NCBI RefSeq assembly: GCF_900086595.1
Contig: NZ_LT575472.1
Span: 3,093,124 to 3,157,123 of the forward strand
Direction: 5' to 3'
DNA: 64,000 nt
Source: Clostridium nigeriense
GTDB lineage: Bacteria; Bacillota; Clostridia; Clostridiales; Clostridiaceae
Under the pieces are notes generated by a model. It did not search any database. It was not told the origin of the DNA and saw only the letters and a list, made by a program, of their open reading frames with translations. Of this stretch, positions 9,561 through 17,428 are shown one piece after another. Each line of letters begins with the position of its first letter. Within the stretch, counting starts at the first letter, position 1. The position numbers and the translations under genes are program-made.

Positions 9561-9595
9561 CCAGCCTCACCTCCCTCCTAACTGGATGATAACGT

Positions 9596-9622
9596 AAAAA
9601 AGCACCCTTGACAGGATGCTTT
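9596..9622 (-). terminator. Terminator after the zinc-motif gene
   Basis: Stem of nine pairs including one G-U (9599-9607 with 9614-9622), loop TTGACA; in the minus direction a run of T follows. It separates the 174-aa gene from the RNase H-SWIM unit. Confidence 0.65.
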
Positions 9623-9642
9623 AAGCGTTGTTAGCGCAATGT

Positions 9643-10167
9643 TTACAATTTAAATTTCTTATCTACTCTTTTAGCAAATTCATCTTTTAACTTTTGTATG
9701 TTATCTACTGTTTTATCTTTTTCTATAATCCTATTTAGTGTTTCTGCAATATCTATACCTAAAGCTGCTGCTTTAAATTCTAAATACTCTTTATTTGTAG
9801 GTTTTAAATATAAACTATATTTACTATTTTTCTCAACCAGATTAACTTGACTATTTTCTTTATTAATTATCAACTTATCTTTGCACTTTATACATCTATT
9901 TGCAAAATAGAATCCTTGCCTATCTCTAGTAAATACTTTATCTATAATGCTTTCATCATAAGCATCTATAAATTTATTATCACTAATCTTCATAATTGTA
10001 AACCAAGTCTTACATTCTACACATTGCATCTGCAACTCTTTAGTTTCAATAGCATATCTATGCCTATTAAATGCTTTAGCAACTAATAGAGGCACATCTA
10101 CTCTATCTCCATTGTCTCCTATAACATACATAAAATCCTTGCTAAATTTTATAAATTCTTTCTCCAT
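9643..10167 (-). CDS. Hypothetical protein with a four-cysteine zinc motif
   Basis: A 174-aa protein. Two CxxC pairs (QCVECKTW and RCIKCKDKL), about 50 residues apart, likely bind one zinc ion. The C-terminal third (YLEFKAAALGIDIAETLNRII) resembles a ribbon-helix-helix or other helical DNA-binding tail. The ATG follows an AGGAGAG site. It stands alone between the tyrosine recombinase and a terminator. A DNA-binding regulator of the element is plausible, but no family is recognised. Confidence 0.55.
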   Translation of the reverse strand: MEKEFIKFSKDFMYVIGDNGDRVDVPLLVAKAFNRHRYAIETKELQMQCVECKTWFTIMKISDNKFIDAYDESIIDKVFTRDRQGFYFANRCIKCKDKLIINKENSQVNLVEKNSKYSLYLKPTNKEYLEFKAAALGIDIAETLNRIIEKDKTVDNIQKLKDEFAKRVDKKFKL

Positions 10168-10258
10168 AATACATCTCTCCTTTGATTTAAAAGTTTAGTG
10201 CATTATATAGAGTACATATCCTACTTTCAACTTTTAACAATATATTTTAAATAAATAT

Positions 10259-11170
10259 CTAGTTTAAATATATTTCTGTGATGCTTATTCTATAATGACC
10301 TAACTCTCTACTTACAATTTTTCTAGCTTGCAAGTCTGTTAATCCCCCTCTAACAAGTTCCGAATATCTGTTTTGACAATAAAAATGGCGTAATCCATGG
10401 AATGTTAATTGTTTGTCTCTATCCAATGCAAACTTATCTTGCTTATTATAGATAAACATTTGTATATTTTTTATAACTTTATGGGTTTGCTCTTCTTTTT
10501 TAATAAATACTTTCTCACCTCTTTGGGTATTATCATATAACTTTCGTATTAGAAAAATATCTCTTACGGGTACATCTCTTACTAATCCTCCCTTACCTTT
10601 AATAGATATCTTCTTCTCTTGTAATCCTTGTCTTAGGTGATTTTTATCTAATCTACAAATTTCATGTAGCCTAAGTCCTAATTGACTACTTAATCTCACC
10701 ATATCTCCATATCTCTCTTGTCCTACATCACTTGCATATCTTACAAATCCTTCTATCTCCATAGGTGACCAAGCCTTATTATCTCCTATTCTTTCTTCTT
10801 TACTTCTACTAATTACACCTAATTTATTATTAGTTGGCAATTTACTACTATCTCCTCCATTCTGATCAATAAAAAATCTTATTGATGAAAGATTTGTAGT
10901 TGCATAAGATGTAGAGTATCCCATATCCTGTAAAAATTCTACATATGCATATAAATGTTTAGGCTTTATATTATTTAGATTCTGCTTTTTAAATGCATCT
11001 GCCATAAATTTTGCAAAGTTTTTCACACCATCCGCATATCTCTCCCTAGTTTTAAAAGATCCTTGATTACAATGTATAAAAACTTTCTCTATTTGTACAC
11101 ATAAGTTATCATAAATATTTTGTGTTTTTTCATCTAGTTCCCAATCATATTTATCAATATTTTTTCTCAT
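10259..11170 (-). CDS. Tyrosine recombinase / integrase
   Basis: A 303-aa phage-type integrase. The N-terminal SAM-like core-binding domain (YADGVKNFAKFMADAF, then a YSTSYATTNLSSIRFF helix) is followed by the catalytic domain: Arg in LGLRLHEICRL, Lys in GKGGLVRDVP, HGLRH, and the final LGH with Tyr in ITEIYL close to the C terminus. All catalytic residues appear present. The AAAGGAG site supports the ATG at 11170 rather than the ATGs that overlap it or the codon at 11209. It is the second recombinase of the island; no excisionase is visible. The adjacent hairpin-rich region may be its substrate. Confidence 0.9.
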   Translation of the reverse strand: MRKNIDKYDWELDEKTQNIYDNLCVQIEKVFIHCNQGSFKTRERYADGVKNFAKFMADAFKKQNLNNIKPKHLYAYVEFLQDMGYSTSYATTNLSSIRFFIDQNGGDSSKLPTNNKLGVISRSKEERIGDNKAWSPMEIEGFVRYASDVGQERYGDMVRLSSQLGLRLHEICRLDKNHLRQGLQEKKISIKGKGGLVRDVPVRDIFLIRKLYDNTQRGEKVFIKKEEQTHKVIKNIQMFIYNKQDKFALDRDKQLTFHGLRHFYCQNRYSELVRGGLTDLQARKIVSRELGHYRISITEIYLN

Positions 11171-11313
11171 ATACATCATCTCCTTTAATAACTTAAAGAC
11201 AGTATACATACTTCTTACCTATTATCAAATTGTTGTATAAGATTTTTATAAAAACTTGACCAAAATTTTTACTCATTATTTTGTTTCATTAAATTTTCAG
11301 ACAAGTTGTTCTG

Positions 11314-11333
11314 CTTATCCCTCACCGGATAAG
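11314..11333. repeat. Short perfect hairpin
   Basis: CTTATCC, a CTCACC loop and GGATAAG. It lies 16 bp from the larger hairpin, and the pair is locally GC-richer than the surroundings. Confidence 0.6.
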
Positions 11334-11349
11334 GATTTACAGCCCTGCT

Positions 11350-11385
11350 GCAAATCGTCTCAGTAAATGTACTGAGACGATTTGC
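11350..11385. repeat. Perfect 16-bp hairpin near the tyrosine recombinase
   Basis: GCAAATCGTCTCAGTA and its exact inverse flank an AATG loop. No T run follows on either strand, so it is unlikely to be a plain terminator. It sits about 180 bp upstream of the recombinase start. Confidence 0.7.
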
Positions 11386-11811
11386 TATGTACATAAAAAC
11401 TCTGGTTAGTAATAAGCCCGTATACTTACCTTTGCAAGCGTATCTATATTCATAAATATTGATACAACGGATTGAAGTATTCTCACCATAGGTGCTACTA
11501 TAAAAGCTAACACTTCTAAATAATTATTAATTCCTATTTATAATCTATAATAATCCCTTTTTATCAAAGAGTTGTTCTGTTTAATTTTTCAAAACAAGTT
11601 TCACTAAACAATAATTTAATACCTTTTTAAAACAAAAAAATACCTTTAAATATAGTTACCACTATACATAAAGATATTTTAGATTCTCAAGTATTTTTTT
11701 ATCAAAAGTAAAATGCATAAAATTCAGTTTTTTAATTATACTTACCTTTTATTCATGTAATAACATAGTTAATAATGAAACATTATAATCTATTAAATAA
11801 ATAATTATTAA

Positions 11812-14800
11812 TTAGTCACTAATAATTTTTATGTATGGGTTTCTTGACTTTAATTCCCATACTCTTGAAGATTGTTTTTCAAAAAATACCCCTTGTAAAT
11901 TTATCATCTTTTTATACTTTTCTTGAAATTCGTTCCGAATTTGCAATTTTATATTATAATCATATGAACAAAGATATAATTTATTTTTATGCTGCTTTAC
12001 CATAAGTTCATCATACTTCCCAACACACTTTTCATTAATACTTATAACTACCTTTTTCAATGTCTTTATAGTGTCTTTTTTGTTAGTTGCATCTAATAAA
12101 TTTAACCATCTATAAGCTTTTTCTGAGCAGGTTATTTCTTTATTTTGGAATAATCTAAAAATATTAAATAACTGTTCGTTAATTGAATATTCAGTATCTA
12201 TATTAATAAATTTAGACAGCTCTATAGCGCATTCCCTTGATTTTATTCCTGCCAAATATACTTTTGCACTCTCAATATTAGGTACCCCAATTTCAGAAAA
12301 TAATGAAATATTTTCTAAAATTGAAGCTTCATCTGAATTACCATTCAAATTTAATTTTTTTGAAATTGCATTAATAATCCATGGAAAATGGAATGCATAA
12401 TATTTATTACATACATCTATTGCTTTCTGGTCTATATTTTCAATCTCACATATTGCATCTCCACTATACCACTTTTCACGTATATCTGAAGATTTAACTA
12501 ATTTAATTAATTCAGTATCCAAGTTTATTGGAATTTCCGATACGAATATATCTAAATATTGTATAAGTGTCATAAGGTCAGTAAATGATTTAGTCGATTC
12601 AATATAAATCAAAATATTCCTAGATATCTCATTAATACGCTCATCTATATATAAACTTGCTTTAAGAGGAACACTAGAACATGCAATAGATTTCCAATTT
12701 TGCTGTGAACCAGATAATCTTATAACTCCTTTATTCCTCGCCTTTAATATATCTATAATTTGATTTTGTTCAATCCTTTTACTGTTTTTTGCTTGTATAT
12801 ACGCTAATGAACCTCGAAAAGCATCATCTATCCAATCTGAGCAATCTTGTAACCCCTGAACACCACTTTTTAAATCCATTGAAATTAACGTATCATCAAT
12901 TAAGTCTAATAACCAACTGCTTTTTTCAAAGAATTTTTCAGCTTTTTCCGTATCTACTATATCCCTATTTTCAGATAATAGTTCTAAAAAGGATTCATAG
13001 TCAATACCACACTGTTCTGAAATTATATATAATGCCTGTAATAATATTAATATCCCACTTTCTGCCTTTTCAATATTCTTTCTTTCGAAATATTTATCTT
13101 TATTACTTATCTGATTTTGAATTGAATAATCATTCTTATGTCTATCTATAGTAAATAATATTTTCCCCTCTGTATCAGTAAACGCACGTCCTGCTCTACC
13201 TGCTATATTCCAAAAGTCTTTTACATCTACTAGAGAGTCTTGATCTAAGTATACATTTGAAATAATAACTGTTGAAACCCCAATATTTACACCTTGACCT
13301 AATGTAGATGTTGCTACTATAACTTTGGGACTTCCGTTAGACATTAATCTTTCAATACCTTGGCGTACATCTATTGGCAACTTAGAACTATGACAAACTA
13401 TTCCTTTAAGCAATAACAAATATATTTCTGAGTTTTTCCCATAAGCCTCTTCACAAGCTAATTCAACATATTTAAGATCATCTGTATTTTGCCATTCATG
13501 CCTGACATTTTGATGTACAAATAGCTTCGAAATTACTCTTGCTTGTGATAAAACCATATTTGATCTTCCTACATATATTAAAACAGAACCCATTGATAAC
13601 ATTTTTACTGCTGTTGCTCCTACAGCCTCTTTCTTATCATTAGGAAAATAGACTGGTTTAAAGATTTTTCCACTTTTCGTTTTCCTTGCCGGTCGTATCA
13701 ATTGTGCTTCTATAAATTTATTATTAAAAGATGGTTGCTCTCCATCCCAAGATAAATTAACAGTATGATTAACAAAATTTAGTTCTCCAAATCGTTGTAC
13801 CGATGGTCTCCATGAAGACTTTAATGTAGTTTCTTTATTTCCACTAATCCACTCAGCAAATTCAGATAAATTAGGAAGAACAGCTGATAACAATATAAGT
13901 TTCCCCGAAGTTTTCTTTAAAGTAATTTTAATTTCCTCAATGAGCAATTCTGAAGCTATATAACGTAGTTGAGCACCAACCAAATGTCCTTCATCTACAA
14001 CAACAAGTTTTATCCGTTCTTCTAAATCTGGATTAGAACGTAAAATTGACTTTATTTTTTCTGGAGTTGCAACCACAACATTAGCTTCAGTTACTAATTG
14101 TCTATCTATTTGAGTAGACTGTGCACTACCATACAAATGAGATATTACATACCCCATCGAATTAATAACACTAGTAAAACTATTTTCTACCTCGTTAGCT
14201 AAAGAACGAAAAGGTGCAATATAAATACAAAGAGCATCTGGCCATTCACTCAATGTTTTTATAATAGCTATTTCCGCAATCTTCGTCTTACCAGAACTTG
14301 TAGGCATTCCAATAGCAACACCTTCATTGTTATTTAAATTTATATTTATACATTCTCTCTGCGATCTAAATAATTCTACAACTGAAGGTTGCTTATAGAT
14401 ATTAGCTCTAATGTAATCTATACACCTTTCTTTGTTACTAATAACTGGTGTGAGTACCGTCCATAGAGATGCATCTTCATATTCTTCTAATACTAAATAT
14501 AATAATCGAAAAATCCACCATAAATGAGCCTCACTATTCACTTCTGATAAATTAATTAAATCTAATAATATTTTTTTAGCTTCCATTAACTCATAACTAT
14601 TTCCATAAAACACATATCTCAACATTTTGACTATGGATTTAGAAAGAATTTTCGTATAAATAAATCCTTCACTTTCTGTTTCCTCACTATTTGGGACATT
14701 TATAAAATGTAAATCTTTCAACACTTCCTCTAAACTTGAAAAATTTCGATTCAAAAAAAATTTTATAATTTTTGCTAATTCAGTATCACAAGTATAATAT

Positions 14801-15177
14801 TTAAGAACAATAAAAGATTTAGAGTAGTGGGAAGCTACATAATAAGCTATTGCACAGGTGATACTATAATATTCTTGATATGTTTTTTCACACTGATTAT
14901 ATGCATAAAGATGTTCTAGTATTTCTGCTGCCTTTTCAATGCAATAAATTCCTTGCTCTTTGCATTCATTATGTAAAAAACACCACCCAAAATTGAGATA
15001 GGAAAAAGCTATATGTAGACATTTTTCATCTAACCCTTCTGTATATCTTGGGAAATTTTCAATTGCTTCTTTTGCATTATAAAGAATAAATCTCGAATTT
15101 GCTTGTGCAATATAATTTTGTATTATAGTATCTTCTTCATACTTATTAAAATACTTCATAGTTATATTAAGATTCAT
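11812..15177 (-). CDS. hamB: Hachiman HamB-type DExH helicase
   Basis: A 1121-aa Ski2-like superfamily 2 helicase. A helical N-terminal region of about 280 residues is followed by motif I GMPTSSGKT (290-298), motif Ia APFRSLANE, ATPEK, the Walker B box DEGH (395-398), LSAVLPN, and in the second RecA domain ATSTLGQGVN and AGRAGRA. The C-terminal 450 residues are helical and not recognised. It overlaps the 3' end of the DUF1837-type gene by 11 bp. Large Ski2-like helicases directly after a DUF1837 nuclease define the Hachiman anti-phage system, in which HamB is thought to sense or remodel DNA and release HamA nuclease activity. Confidence 0.85.
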   Translation of the reverse strand: MNLNITMKYFNKYEEDTIIQNYIAQANSRFILYNAKEAIENFPRYTEGLDEKCLHIAFSYLNFGWCFLHNECKEQGIYCIEKAAEILEHLYAYNQCEKTYQEYYSITCAIAYYVASHYSKSFIVLKYYTCDTELAKIIKFFLNRNFSSLEEVLKDLHFINVPNSEETESEGFIYTKILSKSIVKMLRYVFYGNSYELMEAKKILLDLINLSEVNSEAHLWWIFRLLYLVLEEYEDASLWTVLTPVISNKERCIDYIRANIYKQPSVVELFRSQRECININLNNNEGVAIGMPTSSGKTKIAEIAIIKTLSEWPDALCIYIAPFRSLANEVENSFTSVINSMGYVISHLYGSAQSTQIDRQLVTEANVVVATPEKIKSILRSNPDLEERIKLVVVDEGHLVGAQLRYIASELLIEEIKITLKKTSGKLILLSAVLPNLSEFAEWISGNKETTLKSSWRPSVQRFGELNFVNHTVNLSWDGEQPSFNNKFIEAQLIRPARKTKSGKIFKPVYFPNDKKEAVGATAVKMLSMGSVLIYVGRSNMVLSQARVISKLFVHQNVRHEWQNTDDLKYVELACEEAYGKNSEIYLLLLKGIVCHSSKLPIDVRQGIERLMSNGSPKVIVATSTLGQGVNIGVSTVIISNVYLDQDSLVDVKDFWNIAGRAGRAFTDTEGKILFTIDRHKNDYSIQNQISNKDKYFERKNIEKAESGILILLQALYIISEQCGIDYESFLELLSENRDIVDTEKAEKFFEKSSWLLDLIDDTLISMDLKSGVQGLQDCSDWIDDAFRGSLAYIQAKNSKRIEQNQIIDILKARNKGVIRLSGSQQNWKSIACSSVPLKASLYIDERINEISRNILIYIESTKSFTDLMTLIQYLDIFVSEIPINLDTELIKLVKSSDIREKWYSGDAICEIENIDQKAIDVCNKYYAFHFPWIINAISKKLNLNGNSDEASILENISLFSEIGVPNIESAKVYLAGIKSRECAIELSKFINIDTEYSINEQLFNIFRLFQNKEITCSEKAYRWLNLLDATNKKDTIKTLKKVVISINEKCVGKYDELMVKQHKNKLYLCSYDYNIKLQIRNEFQEKYKKMINLQGVFFEKQSSRVWELKSRNPYIKIISD

Positions 15178-15985
15178 CTACAGCCACCTCAATTAAAATC
15201 TGTTTAGCTCTTGAAAAAGCTAATTCCATAAATTCCACTGGATTATCTATTCCAAGTGAAATAAAGAGAAAATCTTTGTTATTTGAGTTCATATTTCTTT
15301 CAACATGATCTTTGACCAACTTGGTAGATAATAAAAATGCAATATTTTTAATATCAAAATTTTCTTTACTTAAATTATATTGAATTTCTAGTATTTTTTC
15401 TGCTAACTCATCTTGCTCTTGTTCAAATAGCCTATCAGCAATGAATCCGAGTGATATTGGTAAAGCTAATGTATTGTTCATTAAATACGAAGCTTCTTCT
15501 ATAGCTTTCTTAGATGGAGTTGAACGAAATTTGCTCTCACCAAGCAATATTTTTGTTTCATCAACTAATAAAACATCGTCACCTTTCATTGATTGGTCTA
15601 CATTAGGATTATAATGTAATTTAAAAATTAGTACTTCTATACCAGATACTTCACTTAAATATTCTGTTAATATTACTTCTCCCAAATTTCCTTTCTTTGT
15701 TTTATCAGTATTAGGAAATATACGAAGTGATCTTGCATATTCTTCAAATTCATATTTTCTAAGTATTTTCTTTTTTTTGCATAATAATCTTTTTTTCCCT
15801 TTTGAGAGATGATACTCAACTAACCACCTTGCTACAGTTTCAATAGCTACTTGTCTATTTTCAGCTTTCTCTAATAAATGTCGATGTCTTTTAGTATCTG
15901 TACATTTTGTATCTTGGCATTCTACCCAATCAAAAAAAACACCATTCTTAGGATGATTTCCAACAATTTCATTTTGCACTTCCAT
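15167..15985 (-). CDS. hamA: Hachiman HamA-type nuclease (DUF1837)
   Basis: A 272-aa protein. After a variable N-terminal part come KGNLGEVILTEYL (Glu103), MKGDDVLLVD (Asp136-137) and LLGESKFR (Glu150-x-Lys152), the order of a PD-(D/E)xK nuclease core as found in DUF1837 HamA proteins. The stop overlaps the start of the helicase gene by 11 bp, a tight two-gene operon. In characterised Hachiman systems HamA cuts DNA indiscriminately once released from HamAB, giving abortive protection. All core residues are present, so the system looks functional. Confidence 0.85.
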   Translation of the reverse strand: MEVQNEIVGNHPKNGVFFDWVECQDTKCTDTKRHRHLLEKAENRQVAIETVARWLVEYHLSKGKKRLLCKKKKILRKYEFEEYARSLRIFPNTDKTKKGNLGEVILTEYLSEVSGIEVLIFKLHYNPNVDQSMKGDDVLLVDETKILLGESKFRSTPSKKAIEEASYLMNNTLALPISLGFIADRLFEQEQDELAEKILEIQYNLSKENFDIKNIAFLLSTKLVKDHVERNMNSNNKDFLFISLGIDNPVEFMELAFSRAKQILIEVAVDES

Positions 15986-16244
15986 ATACCTTACCCTTCA
16001 CAACCCATTTTCTAAAATTTCTATATTCTATCTTCAAAAATATATATTTGAACTATTATAAAGTCTCAAATTTAAACCGATAAATTAATTAAAACCTTAT
16101 TTATAAGTATACTATAAACTTTAAATTAATTCCTTACCTAACGTGTAAAATTTAGTAATGTTCACACTGCTCGTCAACAACTTTGTTGTTTAGAATTATA
16201 TTATTAAATCTTCATATCAATTTTTTATTACATTTTCACCAAAA

Positions 16245-16273
16245 ATAAGATAGGCTTTTATAACCTATCTTAT
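16245..16273 (-). terminator. Terminator upstream of hamA
   Basis: Ten-bp stem ATAAGATAGG with CCTATCTTAT around a 9-nt loop, with a T run in the minus direction. It would end transcripts of the decayed gene at 16393-16539 and insulate hamA. Confidence 0.75.
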
Positions 16274-16392
16274 CAATTATTCTATGTAAGTAATTTTACT
16301 TCTTCTATATTTAACTCTACTCTAAAACTATAGTTTCATTACCTAAACATTTAAATTATTTATAGTTATTAATTTTCTAGATTTACATAGCC

Positions 16393-16539
16393 TCACCTTT
16401 TGATATTTTTCATATGCACCTTTACTAAATAAAATAATATTCCTTTATCCATATTTCTTCGGAATGCAAATTTACCTTCAGCAAATATCTCCTTATCATT
16501 ATCAGTTATGGTTACTACATCAATTGTTACTGTTTTATC
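16393..16539 (-). pseudogene. C-terminal coding remnant, possibly hotdog thioesterase-like
   Basis: An open frame of 48 codons without its own start, containing TVTIDVVTITDNDKEIFAEG and KFAFR before a stop; an in-frame TAA precedes it. The text has the beta-strand pattern seen near the end of hotdog thioesterases, but the match is by eye only. Followed by a clean terminator, as expected for a former gene. Confidence 0.35.
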
Positions 16540-16662
16540 TTAAATAAACCCTTATTTAATCTTTAATTTAAATATTTTTGAACTCTAGCATCTATTTTTT
16601 TAATCTAACTATACTAAAAATAATCTATATATTATTTAACGTTTTTTAAACTTTTTATTAAT

Positions 16663-16785
16663 TCTACTAATTTTGGCTCTCCACAGATACGCTTCAACAC
16701 ACCGTAAGTAAAAACTTTAGACTTTCCCATATACAATATAATTAATAATATTTCAAGTTCAATTTTCAATTATATTTTTTTATAA
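16663..16785 (-). repeat. Dispersed repeat copy R1
   Basis: On the minus strand it reads AACTTGAAAT...ATTGTATATGGGAAAG, then a 32-codon frame MGKSKVFTYGVLKRICGEPK followed by LVELIKSLKNVK and a stop. Parts recur at about 20240-20320, 23113-23185 and 24034-24140. In three of the four cases it lies directly after a terminator. Confidence 0.65.
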
Positions 16786-16790
16786 AAAAA

Positions 16791-16814
16791 TAGGATAGTT
16801 TTTAATCTATCCTA
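16791..16814 (-). terminator. Terminator of the Rpn-type pseudogene
   Basis: TAGGATAG (16791-16798) pairs with CTATCCTA (16807-16814); a long T run follows in the minus direction. It overlaps the pseudogene stop codon. Confidence 0.75.
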
Positions 16815-17125
16815 ACAATTTTCATCTCTTAAATCTCTAATTTCTTTTATATCTAACCCAGTCTTTATTGCTATTGTTTCATTGTCTAAAATATATAATA
16901 GCTTTTTAGCACCTTCTAATTTCCCTCTTTTTTCAGCTGAACTAATCATGTTATCCCTTTCATGTTATAATCTTTATATCTCATAATAAATCCTCATAGT
17001 TTCTTCATTACTACTCATGTATTTGATTTTTTTTCAGCTTTTTCTATTGCTGTATTCAAGCTCATCAACTATTTTAAATGACACTCTAATTTTATATTTG
17101 GTTAGTGTAAAATTCCCTCATGAAG
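16812..17125 (-). pseudogene. Decayed Rpn/PD-(D/E)xK transposase-like gene, C-terminal part
   Basis: Broken reading frames give, in order, an AIEKAEKKIKYMSSNEETMR-like segment, then YYEMRYKDYN, then EKRGKLEGAKKLLYILDNET and IAIKTGLDIKEIRDL to a stop. That series is the C-terminal pattern of Rpn family recombination-promoting nucleases (putative transposases) common in Clostridium. Several frameshifts and stops separate the pieces, and the N-terminal nuclease domain is missing. Confidence 0.65.
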
Positions 17126-17359
17126 ATACTCCTTATCAAAATTATTCATTCAAATCCTTAATATGAAATTTTATTCTTTTAATATATGCTTAATATTGAT
17201 AAACTCAATATTCTATACTTGTTAATTATCATATATTATAATTTGTGCGTTCCTTATTATATAGATTCAACTAATTTTAAATGAATAATCCTCACAATAT
17301 ATTGAGTATGTGTATAATTTCAATATATACCATTGATAGCATTAAACAGGATTTTGCTC

Positions 17360-17408
17360 AAAAAAAGGGCAAATAACTTATAAAACTATAAGCTATCTTC
17401 CTTTTTTT
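17360..17408 (-). terminator. Likely terminator of the GTPase gene
   Basis: Nested inverted repeat: outer AAAAAAAGG with CCTTTTTTT and inner CTTATA with TATAAG, with unpaired bases between them. It begins 20 bp after the stop codon at 17429. Confidence 0.45.
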
Positions 17409-17428
17409 CTTTTCTAATACTTAACTTC

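Larger units (their letters stand above)
11171..11811. other. Hairpin-rich intergenic region beside the tyrosine recombinase
   Basis: Some 600 bp without a convincing gene. It contains two perfect hairpins (11314-11333 and 11350-11385) and a 10-bp direct repeat AGTTGTTCTG at 11304-11313 and 11570-11579, both preceded or followed by similar AAACAAG/GACAAG text. A short frame on the minus strand (about 11412-11550, including MVRILQSVVSIFMNIDTLAK) lacks a ribosome-binding site and is probably a gene fragment. The layout fits an attachment-site or recombination region. Confidence 0.4.
15986..17428. other. Gene-poor stretch with decayed cargo
   Basis: About 1.4 kb without an intact gene. It holds a terminator (16245-16273), a coding fragment (16393-16539), a repeat copy (16663-16785), a second terminator (16791-16814), an Rpn-type pseudogene and the GTPase-gene terminator. 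The hamA promoter should lie in 15990-16140, where AT-rich candidates exist but none is clear. Confidence 0.6.

Noticed and set aside
6731..11170. Prophage interpretation of the recombinase region
   Set aside because: No capsid, tail, terminase, lysis or replication genes are present; only recombinases and small accessory genes.
11412..11550. Small protein gene in the hairpin region
   Set aside because: The frame with MVRILQSVVSIFMNID lacks a ribosome-binding site and a start at its open end; treated as a fragment.
12789..13151. 120-codon frame antisense to hamB
   Set aside because: Shadow of the helicase gene without ribosome-binding site.
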